Shown: positions 34,420 to 43,687 of the stretch, piece by piece
Layout of the letters: each line of letters starts with the position of its first letter
Numbering within the stretch: position 1 is the first letter of the stretch
From: Fodinicola acaciae
GTDB taxonomy: Bacteria > Actinomycetota > Actinomycetes > Mycobacteriales > HKI-0501
Assembly: GCF_010993745.1 (NCBI RefSeq)
Contig: NZ_WOTN01000004.1
Span: forward strand, 744,001-808,000
DNA: 64,000 bases
Reading direction: 5' to 3'
Position numbers and translations under genes: made by a program
The notes under the pieces: generated by a model
What the model was told of the DNA's origin: nothing
The model's input: the letters and a program-made list of their open reading frames with translations, nothing else
Database searches by the model: none

Positions 34420-36086
34420 TGCCCACCCTTCATCCGCCGGCACTGGTCGCGCAGTATCGAGCGACCGGCGCCTGGACCGACGACACCGTCGACAGCCTGT
34501 TCCGCGCCAGGGTCGCAGAGACGCCCGACCGGATCGCGGTGGTCGACCCGCCGAACAAGCCGGCCCTGACCGGCGGCGAGCCGCAGCGCTGGACCTGGCG
34601 CGAGCTGGACGCCGCGGTCGACCGGCTGGCCGCGGCGCTGGTCACCCGCGGCGTCGGCCACCAGGACGTGGTGGCCGTACAGCTGCCCAACTCCGTCGAC
34701 CTGGTGCAGGCGGTGCTCGCGGTGAGTCGGATCGGCGCGGTGCTCACGCCGTTTCCGGTGCAGTTCCGTGAGCGCGAGCTGGCGCACATGTGCCAGGTGA
34801 CCGAGGCGACCGTCTTCATCACCTGCCAGCAGGTCAACAACCGTCCGCTCGCCGAGGTCGCGTCGCAGATCAGCGCGCAGGTGCCGTCGCTGCGGCGCGT
34901 CCTGGTGCTGCGCGGTGACGGGCCGGCCGGTCCGTCCGCGCCGTCCCGCCAGCAGCTCCAGCAGTATCTGGCCGGCCTGCGTACGGACCCCAACGACTGC
35001 TTCTCGATCTGCTGGACCTCGGGCACCGAGGCGCCGCCGAAAGGCGTGCCGCGCAGCCACTACGACTGGATGGCGATCGCGCGCGTGTGCCGCGAGTCGG
35101 CTCGGCTCACCGCCGACGACATCGTGCTCAGTCCGTTTCCGATGGTGAACATGGCCGGTTTCGGCGGCCTGATGCTGCCGTGGCTGATGTCCGGCTGCAC
35201 GCTGGTCCAGCACCATCCGTTTGAGCTTGAGATCTTTCTCGACCAGCTGCAGAGCGAGCGCGCGACGTACACGATCATCGCGCCGGCGCTGATGGCCAGG
35301 CTGATGGACTCCGAGGAGACGCTGCGCAACACCGACCTGTCGTCGCTGCGGCTGATCGGCTCCGGCTCGGCGCCGCTGACGGCGGAAACCGTCGCCGCCT
35401 GGGAGAAGGAGACCGGCGCCGGCGTGGTCAACTTCTTCGGCTCCAACGAGGGGACCTGCCTGGTGTCCACGCCGGAGCAGATCCCCGACCCGTACGAGCG
35501 GTCGGTGCGCTTTCCCCGGTCCGGGGTCGCCGGCACCAGCCTGGACGGCTCGATGGAGCTGCGGCTGCGGGACCGGGACACCGGCGAGATCCTGTCCGCG
35601 CCAGGCGCCGAAGGCGAGCTCGAGCTGCGTGGTCCGACGCTGTTCGCCCACTATCTGGCCGGCACCTCCGAGTCCTACATCGACGCGGACGGCTGGTTCC
35701 GCACCGGTGACCTGTTCCGGATCGAAGGCGAGCACGGCCAGTATCTGGCCTACGTCGACCGGGTCAAGGACATCATCATCCGCGGCGGCATCAACATCGC
35801 GCCGGCTGAACTGGAGGCCATGCTGGCCGCGCACCCGAGCGTCGCCGACGTGGCCGTCATCGGCGTACACGACGACGAGATGGGTGAGCGTACGTGCGCC
35901 GTCGTCGTGCCGACCCCCGGCACCACGCCGACGCTGAAGGACCTGGTGGACTTCCTGCGGCGCAAGAAGATCTCGTCGTACAAGCTGCCCGAGCGGCTGC
36001 GGATCGTGGACAGCCTGCCGCGGCTGCCCAGCGGCAAGCTGCTCAAGCGGCAACTGCAGGTCCAGCCGGAGTCGGCGCGCGCCTAG
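34419..36086 (+). CDS. Acyl-CoA synthetase / acyl-adenylating enzyme (ANL superfamily)
   Basis: Class I adenylate-forming enzyme of 555 residues from ATG 34419. Motifs: A3 P-loop CWTSGTEAPPKGVPRSH, A4 region SPFPMVNMAGFGGLMLP, A5 NFFGSNEGTC, A7 GWFRTGDLF, A8 YVDRVKDIIIRGGINIAPAELE and the catalytic Lys of A10 in LPSGKLLKRQL. It activates a carboxylic acid as acyl-AMP, and probably transfers to CoA. Overall resemblance is to the EntE/DhbE-like and medium or aromatic acid ligases; the substrate is not readable. It leads an operon with an LLM oxidoreductase (10 bp) and a secreted hydrolase (4 bp), behind a leader ORF. Confidence 0.88.
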   Translation: MPTLHPPALVAQYRATGAWTDDTVDSLFRARVAETPDRIAVVDPPNKPALTGGEPQRWTWRELDAAVDRLAAALVTRGVGHQDVVAVQLPNSVDLVQAVLAVSRIGAVLTPFPVQFRERELAHMCQVTEATVFITCQQVNNRPLAEVASQISAQVPSLRRVLVLRGDGPAGPSAPSRQQLQQYLAGLRTDPNDCFSICWTSGTEAPPKGVPRSHYDWMAIARVCRESARLTADDIVLSPFPMVNMAGFGGLMLPWLMSGCTLVQHHPFELEIFLDQLQSERATYTIIAPALMARLMDSEETLRNTDLSSLRLIGSGSAPLTAETVAAWEKETGAGVVNFFGSNEGTCLVSTPEQIPDPYERSVRFPRSGVAGTSLDGSMELRLRDRDTGEILSAPGAEGELELRGPTLFAHYLAGTSESYIDADGWFRTGDLFRIEGEHGQYLAYVDRVKDIIIRGGINIAPAELEAMLAAHPSVADVAVIGVHDDEMGERTCAVVVPTPGTTPTLKDLVDFLRRKKISSYKLPERLRIVDSLPRLPSGKLLKRQLQVQPESARA

Positions 36087-36096
36087 GAGTCGTTGA

Positions 36097-37083
36097 TTGA
36101 AGATCGCGGTTTCGCTCGGCCTGTGGCAGGACCGGCCGCCGACCGAGGTGCTGCGCACGGCCGCGATCGCCGAGGCCGAGGGCTTCGCCGAGCTGTGGAT
36201 CGGCGAGATGGCAACGTATGACGTGTTCGCGCTGGCCACCGCGGTCGCCGGTGTCACCGAGCGGATCCCGCTGGTGCTCGGGCCGTTGGCGGTGACCGTA
36301 CGCGACCCGATGATGATCGCGATGGGGGTCGCCAGCGTCGCGTCGCTGACCGGTCGCTCCGTCGGGGTCGCGCTCGGCACGTCGAGCACCGTCGTCGTCG
36401 AGCAGTGGCACGGCCGCTCGCGCGCGCAGTCGACGCGTGCGCTGGCCGAGTCGGCGACGGCCGTACGCTCGCTGCTCGCGGGTGAGAAGGCGCAGGTCGA
36501 CGGCGAGGTGGTGCGCACAATCGGATTCCGATTGCGCACGCCGGCGCACGCCGGTCCGCTGACCATCGCCGCCTTCGGACCGGCGTCCGTACGCGTCGCG
36601 GCCGCGCACGCCGACCGGATGGTGCTCAACCTGATCAGCCCGGACCGGGCCGCCGAGCTGATCGCGGCGGTCAACACCGCCGCCGCGGCGATCGGCCGGC
36701 CGGCGCCGCGGATCGCCCTGTGGGTCCCGGCGGCCGTCGATCCGACCGAGGCGGCCTGGACGCAACTGCGGACCACGCTGGTCGGCTATCTCGCGGCGCC
36801 CGGTTACGGCGAGATGTTCACCCGCGACGGCTTCGGCGAGCTGGTGCGGCTGGCGCGCTCCGGCGCGCATCCCCGTGACGTGCTGGCCGCGATCGGCGCC
36901 GACCTGCCGGCCGCCATCGGCTTGGCCGGCGATCGCGAGACCGTCGCCGCCAGAATGGCCGCGTACCAGGCCGCCGGTGTCGACGAGCTGGTGGTCGTGC
37001 CGGCGTCCACTGTGGACGACGAGGCCGGCGCCGGCACGCTCAAGGCGGTCAGTGACCTTCGTTCCGCTCTTCCAACGAGGTGA
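36097..37083 (+). CDS. LLM-class F420-dependent oxidoreductase (TIGR03857-like)
   Basis: A luciferase-like (beta/alpha)8 protein of 328 residues from TTG 36097, with AGGAG seven bases upstream. It begins MKIAVSLGLWQDRPPTEVL and shows GFAELWIGEMATYDVFALATAVA, LGPLAVTVRDPMMIAMGVAS, GRSVGVALGTSS and the cofactor region FGPASVRVAAAHADRMVLNLIS. Such enzymes usually use F420 in actinobacteria. Its position between an acyl-adenylating enzyme and an alpha/beta hydrolase suggests a catabolic pathway for an organic acid; the substrate is unknown. The TTG start may limit its translation. Confidence 0.87.
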   Translation: MKIAVSLGLWQDRPPTEVLRTAAIAEAEGFAELWIGEMATYDVFALATAVAGVTERIPLVLGPLAVTVRDPMMIAMGVASVASLTGRSVGVALGTSSTVVVEQWHGRSRAQSTRALAESATAVRSLLAGEKAQVDGEVVRTIGFRLRTPAHAGPLTIAAFGPASVRVAAAHADRMVLNLISPDRAAELIAAVNTAAAAIGRPAPRIALWVPAAVDPTEAAWTQLRTTLVGYLAAPGYGEMFTRDGFGELVRLARSGAHPRDVLAAIGADLPAAIGLAGDRETVAARMAAYQAAGVDELVVVPASTVDDEAGAGTLKAVSDLRSALPTR

Positions 37084-37087
37084 GCCG

Positions 37088-38092
37088 ATGCGGAAAATCC
37101 TTGTCGCGGCGCTGTCTTTCGTGCTGCTGGTCGGTGTTTTCGGTGGCGCGCGGGCATTGGCCGACAGCCTGAGCTGTCAGCGTAAGAACGTGGCCGTGTC
37201 ACTTTCCGCCGGTGGGGCGGAAAACCAGCGGATCGCCGCCTGGATCTGCGCGGTCGGACCGGTCGCCGGCAAGCCGGTGCAGCTGCTGGTGCCGGGTTAC
37301 ACGTACGACCACCACTACTGGGATCCGGCCTTCCAGCCGGACCGCTATTCGTGGGTACGCGCGGCGACCGGGGCCGGCTATGCCACCGTGGCGATCGACC
37401 GGCTCGGCACTGGTGAGTCCAGCAAGCCGGCGGTGACCGCGGTGACCGTACCGACCCACGTGTGGACCGTGCACCAGCTCATCGGTGACCTGCGGTCGGG
37501 ACTTTTGACCGGCAGCAAGCCGAAAAAGGTCGTGCTGGTCGGCCACTCGATGGGCGCCGCGATCGCGCAGACCGAGTCGGGGAGATACAACGACGCCGAC
37601 GCGGTCGTGCTCACCGACTGGCTGCACACGCCGCTGTGGCTGGGGACGCCGGGCGTGGTCGTCACGTCGGTGCCGGCGGTTCTGGAGCCACGGCTGGTTG
37701 GCGCGCCGCCGGGTTACCTGACCTCGATCAAAGGCGGCCACCGGTCGGTCTTCTTTTCCAGTGCTGACGCCGATCCGGCGATGATCGCCTACGACGAGGC
37801 GGTCAAGACGTACGGGACGCCGACCGAGGAGGTGACGATCGTGGCGACCATCCTGCCGACCGTCACGCTGCCGATCCGCATCCCGGTTTTCCTTGCCACC
37901 GGCGAAAACGACTCGATCTTCTGCGGACCGGCGACGCCGTGTCCGGACGCCGCGACGGTGAAGGCGCGCGAGCGGCTGTTTTTCGGCGTGCCGATCACGA
38001 CGTACGTGCTGCCCGGCGCCGGCCACTCCGCCAACCTGCACCGCAACGCGCCGGCGCTGTTCGCAGCGGTCAACCGCTGGCTGGCTTCGTGA
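37088..38092 (+). CDS. Secreted alpha/beta hydrolase
   Basis: A 334-residue protein from ATG 37088 after GAGGTGA. The signal peptide is MRKILVAALSFVLLVGVFGGARALA. The mature protein has the alpha/beta-hydrolase nucleophile elbow VVLVGHSMGAAIAQ, an oxyanion region VPGYTYDHHYWDP, an acid in ATGENDSIFCGP and the catalytic His in LPGAGHSANLHRN. Three cysteines (CQRK, WICAVG, CGPATPC) may form disulfides. It is the last gene of the ligase-LLM operon and is convergent with tetR, overlapping it by 23 nt. It probably releases an acid outside the cell that the ligase then activates (inference). Confidence 0.88.
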   Translation: MRKILVAALSFVLLVGVFGGARALADSLSCQRKNVAVSLSAGGAENQRIAAWICAVGPVAGKPVQLLVPGYTYDHHYWDPAFQPDRYSWVRAATGAGYATVAIDRLGTGESSKPAVTAVTVPTHVWTVHQLIGDLRSGLLTGSKPKKVVLVGHSMGAAIAQTESGRYNDADAVVLTDWLHTPLWLGTPGVVVTSVPAVLEPRLVGAPPGYLTSIKGGHRSVFFSSADADPAMIAYDEAVKTYGTPTEEVTIVATILPTVTLPIRIPVFLATGENDSIFCGPATPCPDAATVKARERLFFGVPITTYVLPGAGHSANLHRNAPALFAAVNRWLAS

Positions 38093-38777
38093 CGAAGCGG
38101 TCCAGGCCGCCGATCAGCAGGTCGAGCGCGAACTCGAAGCGCTCCATCGCGTCGTCGGCGCGCATCGCCGGCCGCAGTGCGCGCAGGTGGACGAGCTGGT
38201 CCGGTGGCAGCATCGCCAGGTATTCGTCCATCTGCGCGATCCGCCGCTCGGCCTCTGCCATGCCGCCTTCCAGGTCCTGCCAGAGGCTCGCCTCGTACGC
38301 GATCGCCGTGGTGTAGAGCGCGATCGCGTCGGCGGCGTAGTCGGCGAGCTTGTCCGGCAGGCCGCCGGCGCGCATCAGGCCGAGGATGCGGTCCATGCCG
38401 AGCAGCATCCGCGGGCTGGTCGGGATCAGCGTGTGCATCGCGATCCTGGCCGCGCCGGGGTTGGCGATCAACACCATCGTCAGGTTTCTGGCGATCTCCT
38501 TGAGCTGCTCCTGCCAGCGCGCCGGGTCGATCTCCGGCACCTCGATGCCGCTCATGATCTGCTCGTACATCAGTTCGTGCAGCTCGTCCTTGTTGCGCAC
38601 GTGCGCGTACAGCGACGCCGGACCGGTGCCGAGCTCCTGAGCCACTCGCCGCATGCTCACGGCGTCCAGCCCCTCCTTCGCCATCACCGCGAGTGCCGTC
38701 GACACGATCAGCTCGGTGGACAGCTGCCGGCGCGCCGGCTTGCCGCGGCGCCATGGCGGCTCGGGGAGATCACTCAC
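38070..38777 (-). CDS. TetR-family repressor divergent from the FAD monooxygenase
   Basis: A 235-residue regulator. GTG 38777 (VSDLPEPPWRRGK) is preferred over the upstream ATG 38840 because TACACT lies six bases before it, fitting a leaderless transcript, and the longer form would run through the operators. Its helix-turn-helix is ELIVSTALAVMAKEGLDAVSMRRVAQELGTGPASLYAHVRNKDELHELM. The TetR_C-like ligand domain follows. It almost surely represses the divergent monooxygenase gene and itself. Confidence 0.92.
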   Translation of the reverse strand: MSDLPEPPWRRGKPARRQLSTELIVSTALAVMAKEGLDAVSMRRVAQELGTGPASLYAHVRNKDELHELMYEQIMSGIEVPEIDPARWQEQLKEIARNLTMVLIANPGAARIAMHTLIPTSPRMLLGMDRILGLMRAGGLPDKLADYAADAIALYTTAIAYEASLWQDLEGGMAEAERRIAQMDEYLAMLPPDQLVHLRALRPAMRADDAMERFEFALDLLIGGLDRFVTKPASG

Positions 38778-38783
38778 CCGAAC

Positions 38784-38847
38784 AGTGTACTTGACACGAA
38801 CACTGTTCGTCTGTAGAACAGAGTTCGTTATGACGAACACCGTTCGA
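38784..38847. promoter_or_regulatory. Divergent promoter with TetR operators
   Basis: Rightward: TTGACA (38791-38796), 17-bp spacer, TAGAAC (38814-38819). Leftward: TACACT -10 (complement of 38784-38789), six bases before the tetR GTG. A perfect palindrome ACGAACA-C-TGTTCGT (38796-38810) fills the rightward spacer. A close copy ACGAACA-C-CGTTCGA lies at 38833-38847, before the monooxygenase ribosome site. A dimer on the first site would block both promoters. Confidence 0.85.
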
Positions 38848-38860
38848 AACGAGGGTGACG

Positions 38861-40426
38861 ATGAGTGATACGCACGTACCGGTGCTGATAGTCGGAGCCG
38901 GCCTGGCCGGCGGCTCGACCGCGATGTTCCTCGGCCTGCACGGGGTCCGGTCGCTGGTCGTGGAGCGGCACCCGAGCACCTCCAACCACCCGAAGGCGCG
39001 CGGCCAGTCGTGGCACACGATGGAGGCGCTGGCCTACGCCGGGGTGGCCGACCGGATGAGTGCGGCCGGCTATGACATCAGCCTCGGCATGCCGATCGTG
39101 ATCGCGCAGACCGTGACCGGGCCGCCGATCCACGAGATCCTCGGCGAGGCGTGGCCGGACCTGTCGCACATCACGCCGGCCGTCATGGCGATGGCCAGCC
39201 AGGAGCGTGCCGAGCCGATCCTGATGGAGCGAGCGATCGAGCTGGGTGCCGAATACCGGTTTGGCACGCGGCTGGAGTCGTTCCGCCAGGACGACGACGG
39301 TGTCACGGCGCAGCTGCGCGACCTTGCCACCGGCGAGGTGTCCACGGTCACCGCCGACTATCTGGTCGCCGCCGACGGCTGGCGCGGCGAGATCCGCGAG
39401 TGGCTCGGCATCGGGACGCACGGCCGCGGTGACATCGGCAACGCGGTCGCGGTGATTTTCGACGCCGACCTGGAAAGTGTCGTCAAGGGTCGCGAGTTTG
39501 CCTTGTTCTACCTGCAGAACCAGGAGCTGAGCGACACCTTCGGCACCGGCGCCTTCGTCAGCACCGACACACCTGGGCGCTGGGCCGTCATGTTCGCGTA
39601 CGACCCGGCGGTGAAGGATTTCGCGGACTACACCGACCTGGACGTGATCGACAAGGTGCGGATCGCCATCGGCATTCCGGACCTGGACGTACGGCTGGTC
39701 GATCGTTCGGCCACCGGGATGGCGCACCGGATCGCCGACCGGTTCCGCGCCGGCCGCGTCTTCCTGACCGGCGACGCCGCGCACACGATGCCGCCGCACG
39801 GTGGTCAGGGCGGCAACACCGCGGTGATGGACGGCTTCTATCTGGCCTGGAAGCTCGCGTACGTGCTGCGCGGGTTCGCCGGTCCGCGGCTGCTGGACAG
39901 CCATGACGCCGAGCGGCGGCCGTACGGTGAGCTGATCGCCGGCCAGCAGTACAGCAACATGATCTTCCGCTCGGCGCCGCAGCTGGCCGACGGCACGGAG
40001 GACGAGATGGTCGACCCGTTCGCGGCGTTGCTCGGCTATCGCTATCCGGACGGCGCGGTCGTGCCGGAGCCGGACGAGGACGGCGCGCGGCTGGAGGACC
40101 CGGCGAAGCCGACCGGCCGGCCCGGCTCGCACGCGCCGCACGTGTGGCTCGGCGAGGGCCGCTCGACGATCCACTTGTTCGGCCACGAGTTCGTCCTGCT
40201 GACCTCGTCTGACGAGTGGGCCTCCGTGGCCGACGAGGTGGCGCGGCGGCTCGGCGTACCATTGCGTGCCGTTGTGCTCGATTCTGTTGAATGGCGGGAA
40301 AAATACGGCGTCGGGCCGGACGGTGCGAGCCTCGTGCGTCCGGACCGCTTCATCGCCTGGCGCTCCGTCGGCGCCGGCACCGCGGAAGACCTGGAAAACG
40401 CGCTGAAAACGGTGCTCGACCGATGA
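38861..40426 (+). CDS. FAD-dependent aromatic monooxygenase (PHBH-like)
   Basis: A class A flavin hydroxylase of 521 residues from ATG 38861 (GAGGGTG upstream; GTG 38855 also possible). It has the FAD fold VLIVGAGLAGGSTAMFLGLHGVRSLVVERHP, ARGQSWHTMEAL, the DG motif YLVAADGWRGEIREWLG, the second FAD motif GRVFLTGDAAHTMPPHGGQGGNTAVMDGFYLAWKLA and a C-terminal thioredoxin-like domain (about 395-521). This is the layout of polyketide and phenol hydroxylases. It is controlled by the divergent TetR and overlaps a membrane-protein gene by 4 nt. Likely it modifies an aromatic compound sensed by the repressor. Confidence 0.92.
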   Translation: MSDTHVPVLIVGAGLAGGSTAMFLGLHGVRSLVVERHPSTSNHPKARGQSWHTMEALAYAGVADRMSAAGYDISLGMPIVIAQTVTGPPIHEILGEAWPDLSHITPAVMAMASQERAEPILMERAIELGAEYRFGTRLESFRQDDDGVTAQLRDLATGEVSTVTADYLVAADGWRGEIREWLGIGTHGRGDIGNAVAVIFDADLESVVKGREFALFYLQNQELSDTFGTGAFVSTDTPGRWAVMFAYDPAVKDFADYTDLDVIDKVRIAIGIPDLDVRLVDRSATGMAHRIADRFRAGRVFLTGDAAHTMPPHGGQGGNTAVMDGFYLAWKLAYVLRGFAGPRLLDSHDAERRPYGELIAGQQYSNMIFRSAPQLADGTEDEMVDPFAALLGYRYPDGAVVPEPDEDGARLEDPAKPTGRPGSHAPHVWLGEGRSTIHLFGHEFVLLTSSDEWASVADEVARRLGVPLRAVVLDSVEWREKYGVGPDGASLVRPDRFIAWRSVGAGTAEDLENALKTVLDR

Positions 40427-41067
40427 AGCTCGTCGTCATCGCGATTGTGGCTTCGATCCTCGGTTTTCTCGAAGCCCGATTTACCAATCTGCCGGTGTTG
40501 GCGGCAATTGGCATCGGTGTCGCCGGTGGTGTGGTGTGGACAGCTTTGGCTTTTGGTGTCAGCCGGTGGATCCGGCGTCACCGGACGCTCGACGCCGCCA
40601 ACGGTTCGGCACTCGCGGTCGCGCTGGTCGCGACGATGCTGTTGACGCCGGGCCTGCTGCTGGAAACCATGATGTTTCCGACCGCCGACGCCTACCTGAC
40701 CATGATCCAGTCCGGCGCCGGCAGCGGGACCGTCGCGTTCTATGCCACCTTCAATCCGCTCACCGAGTGGATCCTGGTGCCCCTCGCGCTCTACTTCAAC
40801 TGGCCACACACGGGTCGCCGCCGAGTCGCCATCGCGGCGGCGACCGTCTACTACCTGGAGCGCGCCAGCACGTACCTGTATTTCGCCGTGCAGATCCTGC
40901 ACTGGCAGCACACACCGAAGACCCCGGATCTGCTCGCCGCGGTGGACCTGTGGCTCAGCGTCGACTGGACCCGGATGGCCGTCGACGGCCTGATGATCCT
41001 CGCCTTCGTCGCACTGACATTCCTCCGGCCACGCCACCCAACACCGACGAGCGAGTCGTACGCATAG
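40423..41067 (+). CDS. Polytopic membrane protein, unknown family
   Basis: A 214-residue protein from ATG 40423, overlapping the monooxygenase stop by 4 nt (ATGA). About six hydrophobic segments are visible: [91 protein letters not shown] and [17 protein letters not shown]. No transporter signature is recognised. Translational coupling implies it serves the same pathway as the monooxygenase, for example uptake or resistance. It ends 23 bp before a repeat element. Confidence 0.8.
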   Translation: MKLVVIAIVASILGFLEARFTNLPVLAAIGIGVAGGVVWTALAFGVSRWIRRHRTLDAANGSALAVALVATMLLTPGLLLETMMFPTADAYLTMIQSGAGSGTVAFYATFNPLTEWILVPLALYFNWPHTGRRRVAIAAATVYYLERASTYLYFAVQILHWQHTPKTPDLLAAVDLWLSVDWTRMAVDGLMILAFVALTFLRPRHPTPTSESYA

Positions 41068-41090
41068 CTCACCATCACCACGTACGGCCC

Positions 41091-41430
41091 GAAACTGTCG
41101 TACTTACCTGCTGAAATGGCCCCCACCCAGTAACGGGCGGGGGGTGGGTTCGCGTGGAACTTACATAAGTAGAAAAGTTGATCTTGGTTCCGCCTCGGCA
41201 AGCTCATTGGTCACAGCTGTCACATGGACCATGCACGCAAGGCCTCCCTACGTGCGTCAGACGCACGCAAGGGGGCCTTGCGTGCGTCGACACAGCACGC
41301 AAAAGCCGCATTTAGCGCTCCAAGTGTGTGCGACCAAGATCAACTTCGATGTATGTAACGAAGCCTCTCAACCCACCCCCCACCCGACCACTGGGTGGGG
41401 GCAATCTTTCGTGAGGGGTACGACAGTTTC
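41091..41430. repeat. 340-bp nested palindromic element (REPIN/MITE-like), copy B
   Basis: Perfect 13-bp terminal inverted repeats GAAACTGTCGTAC (41091-41103) and complement (41418-41430) are followed inward by a G-rich unit on each side (41118-41150 and 41369-41402, near-identical inverted copies with GCCCCCACCCAGT). Next come 14-bp perfect arms AAGTTGATCTTGGT (41175-41188 / 41333-41346) and a central hairpin with arms GCACGCAAGGCC (41233-41244) and complement (41274-41285). The whole segment could fold as one long hairpin. It fills the gap between the membrane-protein gene and serS; no gene is supported inside it. Confidence 0.85.
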
Positions 41431-41509
41431 GTTGAGGTCGTGGTGGTGGTTGGGTTGCCCAAGGGATAAGCGTTCGGAGGCGTCACGGCAGGTCGGTACG
41501 CTGGAGGCC

Positions 41510-42775
41510 GTGATCGATCTGCGCCTCATCCGCGATGACCCGGACACCGTACGAGCGAGCCAGCGGGCCCGTGGCGAGTCTGCCGAGCTGGTGGACACGC
41601 TGCGTGAGGCCGACTCGTCCCGGCGGTCCGCGGTGCTGCGGTTCGAGCAGCTGCGGGCCGAGCAGAAGGCGCTGGGCAAGCAGGTCGCCAAAGCGGCCGG
41701 CGACGAGAAGGCCAGCCTGCTGACGCGTACGAAGGCGCTCGCCGCCGAGGTCAAGACGGCGGAGAGCGCCGTCGCGGAGGCGGAGTCCACTCTGCAGCAG
41801 GCGCAGCTGGCCATCCCCAACATCGTCGAGCCAGGCGTGCCGGAAGGCGGCGAGGACGACTACACGGTGCTCCGCGAGGTCGGCGACAAGCCGGAGCTGG
41901 AAAAGACGCGCGACCACCTGGAGCTGGCCGAGGGCCTGCGCGCGGTCGACATGGAGCGCGGCGCCAAGGTGTCCGGCGCTCGGTTCTACTTCCTCACCGG
42001 CATCGGCGCCCAGCTGCAGCTGGCGTTGCTGACCATGGCCGCCGACCAGGCCGTCGACAACGGTTTCACGCTGATGGTGACCCCGTCGCTGGTACGGCCG
42101 GAGATCATGGGTGGCACCGGGTTCCTCGGCTCGCACGCGCCGGAGGTCTACCGGCTGGAGGCCGACGACCTCTACCTGGTCGGCACGTCCGAGGTCGCGC
42201 TCGCCGGCTATCACAGCGACGAGATCCTCGACCTGTCCGACGGGCCGCGGCGCTATGCCGGCTGGTCGTCGTGCTATCGCCGCGAGGCCGGCTCGTACGG
42301 CAAGGACACCCGCGGCATCATCCGCGTGCACCAGTTCGACAAGCTGGAGATGTTTTCCTACACCACGCCGGACGACGCGGCCGCCGAGCACGAGCGGCTG
42401 CTGGCCTGGGAGCAGGAGATGCTCGGCAAGGTCGAGCTGCCCTACCGGATCATCGACACCGCGGCCGGCGACCTCGGCTCGTCGGCGGCCCGCAAGTACG
42501 ACTGCGAGGCATGGTTGCCGTCCCAGCAGCGCTGGCTGGAGCTCACCTCGACGTCCAACTGCACCACCTTCCAGGCTCGTCGGCTCAACGTCCGCTATCG
42601 CGACGAGCACGGCAAACCGCAGACCGCGGCGACGCTGAATGGCACGCTCGCGACCACGCGGTGGATCGTCGCGATCCTGGAAAACCACCAACAGCTGGAC
42701 GGCTCGGTGCGCGTACCGAAGGCGCTCCAGTCCTATCTCGGTGGCCGCGAGGTCCTCAAGCCGGTCGGCGTATGA
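41510..42775 (+). CDS. serS: Seryl-tRNA synthetase
   Basis: Charges tRNA-Ser. It has 421 residues from GTG 41510 ([14 protein letters not shown]) after CTGGAGG; the open frame reaches back to 41144 but crosses the repeat. An N-terminal antiparallel coiled-coil arm (about 25-105) is followed by the class II catalytic core: [10 protein letters not shown], motif 2 [29 protein letters not shown] (in the usual spacing), [16 protein letters not shown] and motif 3 [18 protein letters not shown]. Length matches bacterial SerRS. It overlaps the following HAD gene by 4 nt. Confidence 0.97.
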   Translation: MIDLRLIRDDPDTVRASQRARGESAELVDTLREADSSRRSAVLRFEQLRAEQKALGKQVAKAAGDEKASLLTRTKALAAEVKTAESAVAEAESTLQQAQLAIPNIVEPGVPEGGEDDYTVLREVGDKPELEKTRDHLELAEGLRAVDMERGAKVSGARFYFLTGIGAQLQLALLTMAADQAVDNGFTLMVTPSLVRPEIMGGTGFLGSHAPEVYRLEADDLYLVGTSEVALAGYHSDEILDLSDGPRRYAGWSSCYRREAGSYGKDTRGIIRVHQFDKLEMFSYTTPDDAAAEHERLLAWEQEMLGKVELPYRIIDTAAGDLGSSAARKYDCEAWLPSQQRWLELTSTSNCTTFQARRLNVRYRDEHGKPQTAATLNGTLATTRWIVAILENHQQLDGSVRVPKALQSYLGGREVLKPVGV

Positions 42776-43614
42776 CCCATCCCGACCCCGGCTGGCAGCC
42801 GAAGCTGGTCGTGCTCGACCTGGACGGCACGGTCGTGCCGTACTACCAGGAGCGCGCCCTGCCGAGCCAGCGGGTACGCGACGCGGTCGCGGCCACGCTG
42901 GCGGCCGGCGTACCGGTGACGATCGCGACCGGTCGCGCGGTGTGGAGCGCGCTGCCGACCGCCGCCGACCTCGGACTGCACGGCATCCAGCTGGTGTGCA
43001 GCAACGGCGCGGTGGTGTACGACGCGGACGCCGCCGAGGTGCGGCACGAGGTCACCTTCGACCCGGGGCCGGCCGCGCGCGCGTTGCTGGCCGCCGACGC
43101 CAACCTCGCCTTCGCGGTCGAGCGAGGCCTGTCCGGCTTCCTGCACACGCCGGACTTCCACGTCGACTTTCCGTCCAAGTTCTTCGGTACGGCCGAGCTG
43201 GACGATCTGCTCGCCGAGCCGACCACCCGGCTGGTCGGCCGTCCGGCCGACCGCGAGGAGCGCGGCGCGGAGTGGCACGGTCAGGCCGCGCGGTGGGCGG
43301 AGGAGCTGGCCGCCTCTGTGCTCGACCCGGCGAAGAACAGCTGGGAGACCGGCTACACCGGCTGGATCGACGTGTCCGGTCCGCACGTCAACAAGGCCAG
43401 TGGCGCCGCGATGCTGGCCGACGATCTCGGCGTCGACGTATCGGACGTGTTGGCGATCGGCGACGGCTCCAACGACATGCCGATGCTGCGGTGGGCCGGC
43501 CGTGCGGTAGCCATGGGACAGGCGCCGGACAAGGTCAAGGAGCTGGCCGACGCGGTCACCGCGACCGTCGACGACGACGGCGTGGCGGTCGAGCTGGAGC
43601 GGTGGTTTTCCTAG
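42772..43614 (+). CDS. HAD-superfamily Cof-type phosphatase 1
   Basis: A 280-residue HAD hydrolase from ATG 42772 (overlap ATGA with serS). HAD motif [13 protein letters not shown] with nucleophilic Asp and acid Asp, motif [12 protein letters not shown], motif III Lys in [11 protein letters not shown] and motif [17 protein letters not shown]. It has a C2-type cap. Cof-like enzymes dephosphorylate sugar phosphates or cofactors. Coupling to serS is a common actinobacterial order. The paralogue at 48194 shares the SNG and NDxxMLRWAG patches. Confidence 0.9.
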   Translation: MTHPDPGWQPKLVVLDLDGTVVPYYQERALPSQRVRDAVAATLAAGVPVTIATGRAVWSALPTAADLGLHGIQLVCSNGAVVYDADAAEVRHEVTFDPGPAARALLAADANLAFAVERGLSGFLHTPDFHVDFPSKFFGTAELDDLLAEPTTRLVGRPADREERGAEWHGQAARWAEELAASVLDPAKNSWETGYTGWIDVSGPHVNKASGAAMLADDLGVDVSDVLAIGDGSNDMPMLRWAGRAVAMGQAPDKVKELADAVTATVDDDGVAVELERWFS

Positions 43615-43651
43615 CGAAATCGGTCGGCCTCGAGATCGTTGCACCGTAGGA

Positions 43652-43670
43652 TGGTTCACATAGTGAACCA
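43652..43670. promoter_or_regulatory. Perfect palindromic operator before LLM gene
   Basis: TGGTTCAC-ATA-GTGAACCA forms a perfect 8-3-8 palindrome 17 bp upstream of the ATG at 43688. This is a TetR/MarR/GntR-size site. No regulator gene lies next to it. Confidence 0.75.
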
Positions 43671-43687
43671 ATCTTTCGGAGGACGAC

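Noticed and set aside
34377..36776. 799-codon minus-strand frame
   Set aside because: Runs antisense across two recognised enzymes (acyl-adenylating enzyme and LLM); no family motifs.
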